Of a stretch of DNA of 64,000 nt, positions 1-8,911 are shown piece after piece (positions within the stretch are counted from its first letter, which is position 1; each line of letters begins with the position of its first letter). The translations under genes were made by a program, and so were the position numbers. This DNA is from Hyunsoonleella jejuensis (GTDB lineage Bacteria; Bacteroidota; Bacteroidia; Flavobacteriales; Flavobacteriaceae). The stretch spans positions 620,001-684,000 of the forward strand of contig NZ_FOFN01000003.1 in the NCBI RefSeq assembly GCF_900111025.1, written 5' to 3'. The notes below the pieces were generated by a model, which did no database searches, had not been told where the DNA came from, and was given only the letters and a program-made list of their open reading frames with translations.

Positions 1-1174
1 CTCTTGCTAAACGTGTAATAGAATCTAAAAGAATTACCACATCATGCCCACACTCTACCAAACGCTTTGCTTTTTCTAATACGATATCAGCAATTTTTAC
101 ATGTTCATGCGCTTCTTTATCAAATGTAGAAGCAATTACCTCACCGCGAACATTACGTTGCATATCGGTAACTTCTTCAGGGCGCTCATCAATTAATAAA
201 ATCATTTGATATACTTCAGGATGATTAGCTGCAATAGCATTGGCCACATCCTTAAGTAACATGGTTTTACCAGTTTTAGGTTGCGATACAATCATACCAC
301 GTTGGCCTTTTCCAATAGGAGCGAACAAGTCCATAATTCTGGTAGAAATAGTACTTTGGCGTTCTGCAATATTGAATTTTTCTTGAGGGAACAAAGGTGT
401 TAAATGCTCAAAAGCTACACGATCTCTCACCACATTAGGGTCCTGACCGTTAATTTTACTCACCTTGATTAAAGGGAAATATTTTTCACCTTCTTTTGGC
501 GGACGTACGTGCCCTAGAACTGTATCACCTTTTTTTAGCCCAAATAATCTAATTTGAGATTGCGATACATAAATATCATCAGGCGATGATAGGTAGTTGT
601 AATCTGAGGATCTCAAAAACCCATAGCCATCTTGCATAACATCTAAAACACCTTCACTTTCAATAATGGCATCAAATTCATAATCAGGCTCACGGTAACG
701 GTTTCTATTGTCCTTATTGCCGTTATTACCATGGCTTTTTTGATTTTTATGTTGGTGGCTATTGTCGCGTCGTTGGTTTTGATTTCGTTGCTTATTATCG
801 CGCGGTCCTCTATTTTGATTACCTGTGTTGGAAGATTTTGGATTGTTATCATTACCAGACGGTTTATTGCCACTTGTATCAGCAGCAGGTTTTTCCTTCG
901 GAGTACTATTAGAAGGTTTGCTATCGTCCTTATTAGTGACAGGTTTTGCATCTTTTTGTAACCGTTGTCTAGGCTTTTTAGCTGGTTGCTGTTCTTTTTT
1001 AGAAGCAACAGGTGCGATTTCTTTGGCAGCGCTTGGATCAGCAGCTTGCTTGTCTAATATTTGATATACCAAATCCAGTTTTTTCATAGAACGGAATTTG
1101 GGAATGCTTAATTGTTTTGCAATGTCTTGTAAATCAGTAAGTTTCTTTTCTTTGAGTTGTGAAATTTCAAACAT
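1..1174 (-). CDS. rho: Transcription termination factor Rho (3' end cut by window edge)
   Basis: Hexameric RNA helicase that ends transcription. The start codon and 391 codons are visible; the C-terminal part of the ATPase lies outside the left edge. Residues 1-45 look like the SAP-type Rho N-domain ([16 protein letters not shown]). About 46-155 is a low-complexity insert rich in N, Q, K, D and R. About 165-240 is the cold-shock-like RNA site. The RecA-type ATPase follows, with GKGQRG just before Walker A PKTGKT at 299-304 and Walker [12 protein letters not shown] at the very edge. The ATG at 1174 gives the complete N-domain. Long inserts at this place are known in Bacteroidota Rho proteins. 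Identification is secure from the motifs; the role of the insert cannot be read from sequence. Confidence 0.97.
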   Translation of the reverse strand, partial: MFEISQLKEKKLTDLQDIAKQLSIPKFRSMKKLDLVYQILDKQAADPSAAKEIAPVASKKEQQPAKKPRQRLQKDAKPVTNKDDSKPSNSTPKEKPAADTSGNKPSGNDNNPKSSNTGNQNRGPRDNKQRNQNQRRDNSHQHKNQKSHGNNGNKDNRNRYREPDYEFDAIIESEGVLDVMQDGYGFLRSSDYNYLSSPDDIYVSQSQIRLFGLKKGDTVLGHVRPPKEGEKYFPLIKVSKINGQDPNVVRDRVAFEHLTPLFPQEKFNIAERQSTISTRIMDLFAPIGKGQRGMIVSQPKTGKTMLLKDVANAIAANHPEVYQMILLIDERPEEVTDMQRNVRGEVIASTFDKEAHEHVKIADIVLEKAKRLVECGHDVVILLDSITRLAR

Positions 1175-1345
1175 AAATGTTTAATTGAATGCTATTATAT
1201 TGGATATAAAATTTAAGTTTTTCCGAAAAAAAATAGATTTTTTATTCTGAAGAGTTAACAATCTGTACTGGCGATTGTTGTGAATTAATGATGCAATAAT
1301 ACAACTTTATTTTAATTTAAGCTGTCAAATTAATAAAGAAACTAC

Positions 1346-1353
1346 TATTTTTG
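1346..1353 (+). promoter_or_regulatory. Bacteroidota -7 box for the DUF4293 gene
   Basis: TATTTTTG matches the Bacteroidota -7 consensus TAnnTTTG and lies 21 bases before the ATG of the DUF4293 gene. No clear TTTG -33 element is seen. The 200-base gap with rho is divergent, so it should also hold the rho promoter, which I could not pinpoint. Confidence 0.55.
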
Positions 1354-1374
1354 CCTTCCAGAATATAAAATCAA

Positions 1375-1785
1375 ATGTTACAACGCATTCAAACCGTATA
1401 TTTAATACTAGCAGCAGGCAATGCACTTGGGCTTATATTTGTGTTTCACTTATGGATTACAAATGATGGTTCTACGGTTTTCGCAAAAGATGAATTACCT
1501 GTATTTGCAGCGTTTTTAGCATCGGGTATTTTGTCTATGATTACCATATTTTTATTTAAAAACAGGAAGCTCCAATTTGTTTTGGGGCGTCTTAACATCA
1601 TATTAAACTTTTTTTTACTAGGATTTTTCGTGTATCAATCTCTAAATTTATCTGGAGAAACTGAGGTTTCAGAGAAAGGTATTGGGATGTTTCTTCCTAT
1701 AATTTCTATCGTGTTTTTGGCCTTGGCCAATAAAGCCATTAAAAAGGATGAAGATCTTGTAAAATCTGTAGATCGATTACGTTAA
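1375..1785 (+). CDS. DUF4293 family membrane protein
   Basis: Small integral membrane protein of 136 residues with four hydrophobic segments (about 5-27, 44-62, 70-90, 100-118) and a charged C-terminal tail. The opening MLQRIQTVYL and the four-helix layout match the DUF4293 family, which is found in Bacteroidota and has no known function. It is monocistronic: its own -7 box lies upstream and a strong hairpin terminator follows 28 bases after the stop. It is divergent from rho, a neighbourhood I recall as common in flavobacteria, but that gives no functional clue. Confidence 0.85.
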   Translation: MLQRIQTVYLILAAGNALGLIFVFHLWITNDGSTVFAKDELPVFAAFLASGILSMITIFLFKNRKLQFVLGRLNIILNFFLLGFFVYQSLNLSGETEVSEKGIGMFLPIISIVFLALANKAIKKDEDLVKSVDRLR

Positions 1786-1813
1786 ACCTAACATCTTAGT
1801 AGTATTAGTGCGT

Positions 1814-1843
1814 AAGCCCAAGGTGAAGACCTTGGGCTTTTTT
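1814..1843 (+). terminator. Rho-independent terminator after DUF4293 gene
   Basis: Perfect 11-bp stem AAGCCCAAGGT / ACCTTGGGCTT with loop GAAG, followed by a T run. It ends the DUF4293 transcript. Confidence 0.9.
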
Positions 1844-1858
1844 ATTCATTTAAATCAC

Positions 1859-1890
1859 AAAAAAAAGCCTGAATTGTTTTTCAGGCTTTT
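1859..1890 (-). terminator. Terminator after the FKBP gene
   Basis: Perfect 11-bp stem AAAAGCCTGAA / TTCAGGCTTTT with a 6-base loop. Read on the minus strand it is followed by a T run, so it ends the FKBP transcript whose stop is at 1911; the A/T flanks would let it work in both directions. Confidence 0.88.
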
Positions 1891-1910
1891 CAAATTATTA
1901 ATCACAGTTT

Positions 1911-2339
1911 TTATTTTATTTCAATAAGTTCCAAATCAAAAGTTAGATCATGTCCAGCTAACGGATGGTTAGCATCCACAACAATATAATCTTCCTTAAC
2001 TTCAGCGATTCTAAATTGCATCTCTCTGCCATCTTCACCTCTAGAAGCTAATCCCATACCAACCTCAGGTGTCATATCTTGTGGAAGTTGTTCCTTCTTT
2101 ACATCATAGAACAATTCTTTTTGTACCTCTCCATAAGCCTCAGCAACTGGAATAGTAATTGTTTTTTTCTCGTTTACTTTCATAGTAACAATACCTTTTT
2201 CAAAACCAGGAATAAGTGCCCCTTGCCCAAGTGTAACCTCAAGTGGTTCCCTCTCTAGTGAGCTATCAAAAATCTGTCCATTGCTTAATTTTCCAGTATA
2301 ATGAACTCTTACAGTATCATTTTCTTTTACTTGACTCAT
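1911..2339 (-). CDS. SlyD-like FKBP peptidyl-prolyl isomerase
   Basis: Cytoplasmic FKBP-type prolyl cis-trans isomerase and probable chaperone, 142 residues. The FKBP core signature VHYTGKLSNGQIFDSS is at residues 12-27. The insert-in-flap chaperone domain covers about 70-125, and the closing strand NHPLAGHDLTFDLELIEI is typical of SlyD/FkpB proteins. It lacks the His/Cys-rich metal-binding tail of E. coli SlyD and has no signal peptide. Single gene with its own terminator downstream. The distinction between SlyD and FkpB (SlpA) is not secure, so no gene symbol is given. Confidence 0.92.
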   Translation of the reverse strand: MSQVKENDTVRVHYTGKLSNGQIFDSSLEREPLEVTLGQGALIPGFEKGIVTMKVNEKKTITIPVAEAYGEVQKELFYDVKKEQLPQDMTPEVGMGLASRGEDGREMQFRIAEVKEDYIVVDANHPLAGHDLTFDLELIEIK

Positions 2340-2531
2340 GCTAATATTATTTTCTGTTTTTAAATAAGTCTGCGAATTTACAACTAATCAATTGAAAATA
2401 AACACTTTTTTAGTTTTTGGTTGTTTACCTATTGGACAAACTGTACACATTGGTGCTCATTTTAAATTAATGGATAAGGGTATATAAATGTTTCACTACC
2501 CAAAAATTATTTATCGTTTTAATGAAGTAAA

Positions 2532-3026
2532 TTACCGTCTCTTAAACTCTACCACTTCCAAATTATCAATAGTTTTCCCATCAATAGTAAACCTAAGCAT
2601 GGTTCTTACTTTATGAAAACCATGTTTCCCTACTGCACCCGGATTCATGTGTATGAGGTTTAATTTCTTATCAGGCATTACCTTCAAAATATGCGAATGG
2701 CCACATATAAATAATCGTGGAGGATTTGCTTTTATAGCCTCTGCAACACGCATATTATACTTTGGCGGGTAACCCCCAATGTGCGTCATCCAAACATCGA
2801 CCTCTTCACAGGTAAACCTATTATGTTCTGGGAACTCACTGCGTATCTCGGTACTATCAATGTTACCATACACACCTCGCAGCGGTTTTAAGGCTTTAAT
2901 GGCATCAGTAACTTTTAAATCTCCAATATCGCCCGCATGCCACACTTCATCAGCTTGTTTTACGTATTTTAAGATGTCGTTATCTATGTAACCGTGGGTA
3001 TCAGAAAGGAGGAGGATTTTTGTCAT
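2532..3026 (-). CDS. YfcE/MJ0936-family metallophosphoesterase
   Basis: Calcineurin-like phosphodiesterase of the YfcE/MJ0936 family, 164 residues, which is full length. The di-metal site is complete: D9 and H11 in LSDTHG, D33 in HAGDIGD (30-36), GNID (54-57), H82 in THIGG, and GHSH (109-112), followed by NPGA (128-131). Family members hydrolyse phosphodiesters in vitro but the natural substrate is usually unknown. Monocistronic on the minus strand; the 192 bases between it and the FKBP gene hold no further feature I can identify. Confidence 0.9.
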   Translation of the reverse strand: MTKILLLSDTHGYIDNDILKYVKQADEVWHAGDIGDLKVTDAIKALKPLRGVYGNIDSTEIRSEFPEHNRFTCEEVDVWMTHIGGYPPKYNMRVAEAIKANPPRLFICGHSHILKVMPDKKLNLIHMNPGAVGKHGFHKVRTMLRFTIDGKTIDNLEVVEFKRR

Positions 3027-3175
3027 TATGTATTGCTGGTCTTTAGGGGTAAATTTATGTATTTAATTACTTTTATATTTCATAATGATACCAACAACAT
3101 TTGAAATTGTTAGTAAATACCATAAATTCGTGATAATGTAGTTGCTTTTTTTAGTTGAACGAATAATAGTTTTTC

Positions 3176-3979
3176 ATGAGTTCTGATTTTATCAATATAT
3201 ACAAAATATCAAAGCCTGTTACTAAAAAACCCAAGAATGGTATGCTTTATGTTTGTTGGATGCAAGACGGTATTGAGGGTTTAGAAATAGATGGGAAGTT
3301 CCATGAAAATGTTTCAAACTCGATTTCATTTATAAACTTAAATCATGATTGGAAAATATTTCGTAGTAATAAAGAGCAAAAATCTGGATATGTAATGTCT
3401 ATGAACCCCGAGGTCTTGAATAATCCAGTACTGAGTAAATTACATATCAACGAATTGAGGCTTTTTAATCTTGATGACATACCCTTAATAAATTTAAGCC
3501 CGGGAATAGCTAAACGAACAGAAGCTATCCTGGAAATGATAGATGAGTTGTTAGGCTCTGAACTCAACCATAAAAACGAGGCAATTCTCTCTTTGCTAAA
3601 TACTTTTTTTGTCTATTGCGATGGGCAATGCAATATAAAATCTAAAATTTCGGATAGTAGATCTAAAAACACAATAGTCTATAAGTTTAAAAAATTGGTC
3701 GATAAGTTTTGCTGTGAGTACCATGAGGTGGCAGATTATGCTCAGCTTTTAAGTATAACACCTAAATACTTAAACGAATGTGTAAAGGAAGTTTTGGGGT
3801 ATACGGCCAAAGGAATTATTGCGGAACAGCTGCTTATGAGGTCTAGGCATAAACTGAAATTTTCTAATCAATCTATAAAGGAAATTAGCTACGATTTAGG
3901 TTTTTCTTCTCCAGATTATTTTAGTTCTTTTTTTAAAAATCACACTGGAACTACGCCATCCTCCTTAAGAAAATATTAG
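3176..3979 (+). CDS. AraC-family transcriptional regulator
   Basis: 267 residues. The C-terminal third (about 160-267) is an AraC/XylS DNA-binding domain: a first helix-turn-helix with the phrase LLSITPKYLNECVKEVLGYT and a second with SIKEISYDLGFSSPDYFSSF followed by the GTTPSSLRKY end. The N-terminal part resembles the short cupin-like sensor of flavobacterial AraC proteins, with no recognisable ligand site. The gene sits 84 bases before the broken cupin gene on the same strand, so it may have controlled it. Function beyond DNA binding is not predictable. Confidence 0.9.
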   Translation: MSSDFINIYKISKPVTKKPKNGMLYVCWMQDGIEGLEIDGKFHENVSNSISFINLNHDWKIFRSNKEQKSGYVMSMNPEVLNNPVLSKLHINELRLFNLDDIPLINLSPGIAKRTEAILEMIDELLGSELNHKNEAILSLLNTFFVYCDGQCNIKSKISDSRSKNTIVYKFKKLVDKFCCEYHEVADYAQLLSITPKYLNECVKEVLGYTAKGIIAEQLLMRSRHKLKFSNQSIKEISYDLGFSSPDYFSSFFKNHTGTTPSSLRKY

Positions 3980-4063
3980 TTGTTCCGAATTTCTAAGGTA
4001 TAACCGAACTATTCTAGACAATAAAGATTTTTGTATGCATACATTTGACTAAACATCAATGTT

Positions 4064-4608
4064 ATGGACAGAAAAAAATTTATTAAATCAACTACTGCAA
4101 CAATTGGATTAGCATGTACACCAATCATTTCATTTGGGAAAACTATCGTAGCAACTACTACGTCATTTTTAGAAAAACGTCCAAAAATAATAAAAGCTGC
4201 TGAAGGCAATATTTTAAACGTTATTGGGGATATTCAAACGCATAAAATATCAGGAAAAGATACCAATAATCAAATTGTTGAGTGGGTTAATAACGTGGCT
4301 CAAGAGTTGGCATACCACCGCACGTTCATACAAAAGAAGATGAAATTTTTAGGATTATTAAAGGGAGCGTAGAGCTATCTGTTGGAGAAAAAACGGTTAT
4401 TTTAAAAGCGGGAGACATAGCCTTTGCACCAAGAAATGTTGCACATGCATGGAAAATAGTTGGCAATGAAAATGCTAGCATGAGTACTAGTGCTTTTCCT
4501 GCTGGAATTGAAATAATGTTTAAAGAATTAAGTGAATTACCTCCTGGACCTCCAGAATTCGATAAAGTTGCTGAAATTTGTTCAAAATACGGGATTTCAT
4601 TTGTGTAA
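4064..4608 (+). pseudogene. Frameshifted cupin-domain protein (exported)
   Basis: A secreted single-cupin protein split by a -1 frameshift. The first frame starts at 4064 with an N-terminal export signal (MDRKKFIKSTTATIG, twin-arginine-like but with RK rather than RR) and is in phase to about 4300. After this the cupin continues in another frame: VGIPPHVHTKEDEIFRIIKG, then a GD-containing second motif AGDIAFAPRNVAHAW, ending at the TAA at 4606-4608. One extra base near 4301 (CAAAGAG instead of CAAGAG) would restore one frame of about 182 residues. Both metal-binding cupin motifs (HxH...E and the later H) are intact, so the change is recent or a sequencing error. Without the repair, the product would be a 102-residue protein lacking the cupin. 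Confidence 0.8.
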
Positions 4609-4702
4609 CTATAACATCCCAAAAAGCTTGTGGCTATTTACATTTTTAGAAATTGGCTAGAGTAGTATTTACTTTTTATATTTTATTAAGAAGAGTCTTT
4701 TC

Positions 4703-4730
4703 TTTGAGTACTTAAATCTGTCTATCTTTG
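4703..4730 (+). promoter_or_regulatory. Promoter of truA
   Basis: TTTG (4703-4706) and TATCTTTG (4723-4730) match the Bacteroidota -33 and -7 elements with a 16-base spacer. The predicted start of transcription is about 20 bases before the TTG start codon of truA. Confidence 0.6.
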
Positions 4731-4755
4731 CAGTTTTTAAATACTAACAAAAGCA

Positions 4756-5499
4756 TTGCGATATTTTATAGAACTTTCATACAATGGTAGTGGCTACCAC
4801 GGGTGGCAAATACAACCAAAGGCATTAACGGTTCAGGAGGTTTTGGAAGATGCATTATCTACAGTACTAAATGATAAAATCTCCGTGGCGGGTGCTGGGA
4901 GAACTGACACTGGCGTACACGCTATCCAAATGTTTGCGCATTTTGATACAAACATGGAGTTGAATCCAAACGATTTAGTATACAAACTGAATTCGTTTTT
5001 ACCGTTCAATATCGCTATTGCTGATGTGTTTAAGGTAAAACCTGATGCACATGCGAGGTTTGATGCTGTAAGGCGCAGTTATCTGTATCGCATTAGTTTA
5101 AGAAAAAACGTATTTACCCACCGAAATGCGTATTACATAAAACAGCCGTTAGATTTAGAAAAGATGAATGCAGCAGCCAAAATTTTATTTGAGTATAAAG
5201 ATTTTCAATGCTTTTCTAAAACCCATACGGATGTAAAAACGTATTATTGTAATATTATGAAAGCCCGCTGGTTTACTAAGGATAACGAAATACAGTTTTC
5301 TATTACTGCCGACCGATTTTTACGCAATATGGTGCGTGCCATTGTAGGAACCATGATAAATGTAGGCTTGGGTAAAATTGAGGTGGCTGATTTACATAAC
5401 ATTATACAATCTAAAAGTAGGAGTGAAGCCGGTTATTCGGTGCCAGCGCACGGGCTATATTTAACAGATGTAGTGTACCCAGAAACGATAAAGTTATAG
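4756..5499 (+). CDS. truA: tRNA pseudouridine(38-40) synthase TruA
   Basis: Converts uridines 38-40 of the tRNA anticodon arm to pseudouridine. 247 residues, full length. The catalytic aspartate is D51 in AGRTDTGVHA; the C-terminal half carries FLRNMVRAIVG and the usual end. The reading frame opens with TTG at 4756; no in-phase ATG precedes it, and MRYFIELSYNGSGYHGWQ is the family's normal N-terminus, so TTG is the likely start. The stop codon TAG abuts the ATG of the following ABC exporter, so the two are co-transcribed. Confidence 0.96.
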   Translation: MRYFIELSYNGSGYHGWQIQPKALTVQEVLEDALSTVLNDKISVAGAGRTDTGVHAIQMFAHFDTNMELNPNDLVYKLNSFLPFNIAIADVFKVKPDAHARFDAVRRSYLYRISLRKNVFTHRNAYYIKQPLDLEKMNAAAKILFEYKDFQCFSKTHTDVKTYYCNIMKARWFTKDNEIQFSITADRFLRNMVRAIVGTMINVGLGKIEVADLHNIIQSKSRSEAGYSVPAHGLYLTDVVYPETIKL

Positions 5500-7269
5500 A
5501 TGGCGAAACAAAAAGAGAATATATTTGATGTTACATTATTTAAACGTTTGTTTAGGTTTATAAAACCTTATAAAACGACGTTTGCGGTAGTTTTTATTTC
5601 AGTTATTATTATAGCCGTTTTGGGCGTTGCTACGCCATATTTGTTACAGCAAGCTATTGATGAAAACTTAACGAATAAAGTGGCTAAGGGCTTTTTGTTT
5701 TTTGTCCTCATCATGGTTGGCCTGTTGTTTTTGGAGTTTTTGTTTCAACTAGTCTTTATCTATTATTCGGGTTGGTTGGGGCAAAATGTGGTAAAAGATG
5801 TTCGGGTGAAACTGTTCAATCATTTGTTACGTTTTAAAATGAAGTATTATGATAACTCTTCAGTTGGTGTATTAATTACACGTTCGGTAACCGATATGGA
5901 GCGTATTGCAGATATTTTTGGACAAGGGTTGTTTCAAATATTTAAAGATTTATTGACAATGATTGTGGTTTCTGGTGCTATGTTTTACATGAACTGGAAA
6001 CTAACATTGATTGTATTTGCCATGTTACCTGTGGTTTTGTACGCCACACGCTTGTTTCAAAAGTATATGAAAAAGGCGTTTGAGGAAGTACGGACTGAAG
6101 TTTCTAACTTAAATTCTTTTGTACAGGAGCGATTAACAGGCATGAAAATATTGCAACTGTTTGCGCGTGAAGACATCGAGAATGAAAAATTTAGACAAAT
6201 AAACGAGCGCCATAAAAAAGGTTGGTTAAAAACGATTTGGTATAACTCCATTTTCTTTCCTATTGCGGAATTATCATCGTCTATTACCATAGGTTTGGTG
6301 GTGTATTTTGGAGGTTTGGGTAATGCGTTAAGCGATACGGCTTCTCAAGGAGTTTTAGTGGCGTTTATTATGTTTATCCCCAAGTTATTTAGACCATTAC
6401 GACAGATTGCGGATAAGTTTAACACGCTACAAATGGGCATGGTTGCTGCCACAAGGGTATTTAAAGTGTTGGATACTACATCACAAATTGACGACCATGG
6501 CACCCATGAAGCGGCGCATTTTAAAGGTGATATCTCATTTAAAAACGTTTGGTTTAATTATGTGGATGACGAGCCTGTTTTAAAAGGCGTGTCTTTTGAT
6601 GTGAAAGCGGGACAAACCATTGCAATAGTAGGCGCAACAGGTGCAGGAAAATCTACGATTATCAATTTATTGAATCGGTTTTATGAGATTAAAGATGGTG
6701 TTATAGCCATTGATGCTATTGATATTAAAGAAGTGACTTTAGCATCATTACGCACGCAAATAGCCGTAGTATTGCAGGATGTATTTTTGTTTGCAGATAC
6801 TATTTTGAACAATATAACGCTTAATAATCCTGATGTGACTGAGGCCGAAGTTATAGAAGCCGCAAAATCCATCGGAGTTCATGAATTCATCAGTACATTG
6901 CCAAATGGCTATCATTATAACGTAAAAGAACGTGGCGTGATGTTATCCTCAGGTCAGCGCCAGTTAATTTCGTTTTTACGAGCTTATGTAACAAATCCAA
7001 GTATCTTGGTACTGGATGAAGCAACCTCTTCTGTAGATTCGTATTCTGAACAATTGATTCAGAATGCTACGGATAAAATAACAAAGGGCAGAACATCTAT
7101 TGTAATAGCACATCGTTTAGCCACTGTAAAAAAGGCGGACAAAATTCTAGTAATGGATTCAGGAAAAATTGTAGAACAAGGCACGCACGACGAACTTCTT
7201 AAAAAGAAAGATGGCTACTACAAGAACTTATATGAAGTGCAGTTTTTAAAGGAGAAAGAATTAGTTTAA
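5500..7269 (+). CDS. MsbA-like ABC exporter (fused permease and ATPase)
   Basis: Type IV ABC half-transporter, 589 residues, acting as a homo- or heterodimer in the inner membrane. Residues 1-330 form the six-helix transmembrane domain; 340-589 the nucleotide-binding domain with Walker A GATGAGKST (378-386), signature LSSGQ (482-486), Walker B ILVLDEA (502-508) and the switch histidine in IAHRL (538). All ATPase motifs are intact. The substrate cannot be told: lipids, peptides and drugs are all exported by this family. It starts directly after the truA stop codon and overlaps the end of the convergent DUF3667 gene by 4 bases. Confidence 0.93.
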   Translation: MAKQKENIFDVTLFKRLFRFIKPYKTTFAVVFISVIIIAVLGVATPYLLQQAIDENLTNKVAKGFLFFVLIMVGLLFLEFLFQLVFIYYSGWLGQNVVKDVRVKLFNHLLRFKMKYYDNSSVGVLITRSVTDMERIADIFGQGLFQIFKDLLTMIVVSGAMFYMNWKLTLIVFAMLPVVLYATRLFQKYMKKAFEEVRTEVSNLNSFVQERLTGMKILQLFAREDIENEKFRQINERHKKGWLKTIWYNSIFFPIAELSSSITIGLVVYFGGLGNALSDTASQGVLVAFIMFIPKLFRPLRQIADKFNTLQMGMVAATRVFKVLDTTSQIDDHGTHEAAHFKGDISFKNVWFNYVDDEPVLKGVSFDVKAGQTIAIVGATGAGKSTIINLLNRFYEIKDGVIAIDAIDIKEVTLASLRTQIAVVLQDVFLFADTILNNITLNNPDVTEAEVIEAAKSIGVHEFISTLPNGYHYNVKERGVMLSSGQRQLISFLRAYVTNPSILVLDEATSSVDSYSEQLIQNATDKITKGRTSIVIAHRLATVKKADKILVMDSGKIVEQGTHDELLKKKDGYYKNLYEVQFLKEKELV

Positions 7270-8090
7270 CCACCTTTTGCAGCTTTTTGGGCTTCTATCA
7301 TTTCTTGTAAGCTACCATCAAAGTAGGAAGTTATAAAAATAAAAATTGCCACTAGCATTGAAAATGCAACAAAAAGAAATGCTAAACAAATCAAGAATAG
7401 AAGAGTTTTAAGTAATAGTTCTCCAATGCTTAATTTAAAGAGACGCTTTAATAAAAAGCAATGATAAAATAATGCTACAACATACATAAACATCCCGAAA
7501 GCAAGGTAGAGATCTGGTTTAATTACTAATATTAGTAATCCAAAAATCACCGTAGATATGGAGTATAGAGACATGCTATACATGTATGTTACTAAATGCT
7601 CAGTATAGTTATAGCGTTTATTTAGAAATAGTACCCAAGACACGAGTGCGAATATTGGAATCATTACTGAGTAAATCAATGAACTATAATCTAATGAGAA
7701 GTCACTTGAAGACGCCATTATTTTTTGGGAAGCCTCATTAGAGTACATTTCGGAGTCTTGCATAAACTGTGAGGCGTCTAATACATTCTTATAAAATTTT
7801 CTGATAATGAAAATACTAAATCCAGTTAGCGTTAGAGATATCCCAAAGAAATTTATTGGGTTTATGTAGCGTTTTCGAATACCTTGTACGTAGCTATCTA
7901 TTACTAGTTCTGGCCGTTTTAATAGGTCAATAATGGTTTTTAGGAGTTTGTTGTCATAATTAAAGAATGTTTCTCCTACGTGTTGTAGCAAGTTTTTTAG
8001 AGTTAGCCTTTTTCTAATAACTTTTGCACCACATGTACTGCAAAAATCACTTTCAGATCGTAATTGTTCTTTACAGTTTTTACATTCCAT
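7266..8090 (-). CDS. DUF3667 protein: zinc ribbon plus membrane domain
   Basis: 274 residues. The N-terminus holds a zinc ribbon (C3xxC6 and C17xxC20), followed by the DUF3667 segment (RLTLKNLLQHVGETFFNYDN, then RYINPINFFGISLT) and about five hydrophobic helices. DUF3667 proteins are frequent in Bacteroidota and of unknown function. The start ATG shares its A with the stop of cdaA (TAATG), so translation is probably coupled and the two form one operon with folP upstream. That coupling to the c-di-AMP synthase is the only hint of function. Confidence 0.85.
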   Translation of the reverse strand: MECKNCKEQLRSESDFCSTCGAKVIRKRLTLKNLLQHVGETFFNYDNKLLKTIIDLLKRPELVIDSYVQGIRKRYINPINFFGISLTLTGFSIFIIRKFYKNVLDASQFMQDSEMYSNEASQKIMASSSDFSLDYSSLIYSVMIPIFALVSWVLFLNKRYNYTEHLVTYMYSMSLYSISTVIFGLLILVIKPDLYLAFGMFMYVVALFYHCFLLKRLFKLSIGELLLKTLLFLICLAFLFVAFSMLVAIFIFITSYFDGSLQEMIEAQKAAKGG

Positions 8091-8875
8091 TAGGTTAAAT
8101 CTTTCTTAATCATTCGTGCAAGTTCTGTAGTATCTTCAAACACCACAAATTCACCATCTTTAAAATAGGAAATATGCCCTGTTTCCTCACTAACGGCTAA
8201 AGCCAAGGCATCTGTTTTTTCAGTAACACCAATGGCGGCACGATGGCGCAAACCAAAACGCTGAGGAATATGTTTTTCATTATTTACAGGTAAAATAACT
8301 CGCGTTGCTTTTACTACGTTATTGCTTACAATAATGGCACCGTCATGTAATGGGCTGTTCTTAAAGAAGATACTTTCTATAATAGGTTGGGTTACTTTAA
8401 TATTCATTTCATCCCCAGATTCCGATAGGAAATCCAGATTGTTATTGCGTTCAAAAACAATTAATGCTCCAGTTTTAGACATGCTCATTTTATTGCATGC
8501 AGAAATAATGGCATCAACATTGGTTTCATCGGTAGTCTCAGTTTTAAGGAATTTTAGCTGTTGGAAAAACCTGCGACGTCTTCCAATATTTGTAGAACCA
8601 ATCATTAATAAAAACTTACGGATTTCAGGTTGAAACACTACGATTAATGCAATGATACCCACTTTCATGAAACCTCCAAAAATACCGTTCAGGAGTTCCA
8701 TATTTAGAAAGCCCGTTAGTTTCCAAGCCCCATAGATAATAATGATCCCCAAAAAAATGTTGATGGCAACCGTACCTTTAACTAATTTATATAGGTAGTA
8801 GAGTAGGAGTGCAACAAGCACAACATCCAGATAATCTATAAAACGAAGATTTAAAATGTCATCAAAGATGTTCAA
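8090..8875 (-). CDS. cdaA: Diadenylate cyclase CdaA
   Basis: Makes the second messenger cyclic di-AMP from two ATP. 261 residues: three N-terminal membrane helices (about 13-30, 38-55, 70-86), a short coiled linker, then the DAC/DisA_N catalytic domain with DGA at 178-180 (PLHDGAIIV) and RHRAAIG from 210. Both catalytic motifs are complete. It follows folP and a small lipoprotein gene on the minus strand and is translationally coupled to the DUF3667 gene. The closeness of folP and cdaA is a usual arrangement in this phylum. Confidence 0.95.
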   Translation of the reverse strand: MNIFDDILNLRFIDYLDVVLVALLLYYLYKLVKGTVAINIFLGIIIIYGAWKLTGFLNMELLNGIFGGFMKVGIIALIVVFQPEIRKFLLMIGSTNIGRRRRFFQQLKFLKTETTDETNVDAIISACNKMSMSKTGALIVFERNNNLDFLSESGDEMNIKVTQPIIESIFFKNSPLHDGAIIVSNNVVKATRVILPVNNEKHIPQRFGLRHRAAIGVTEKTDALALAVSEETGHISYFKDGEFVVFEDTTELARMIKKDLT

Positions 8876-8911
8876 TGGCTAATAGGTTTTGGTAAATTTA
8901 AGAAATTGCGG

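Noticed and set aside
4064-4608. Programmed frameshift in the cupin gene
   Set aside because: No slippery heptamer or stimulator hairpin at the shift; a lost base is simpler.
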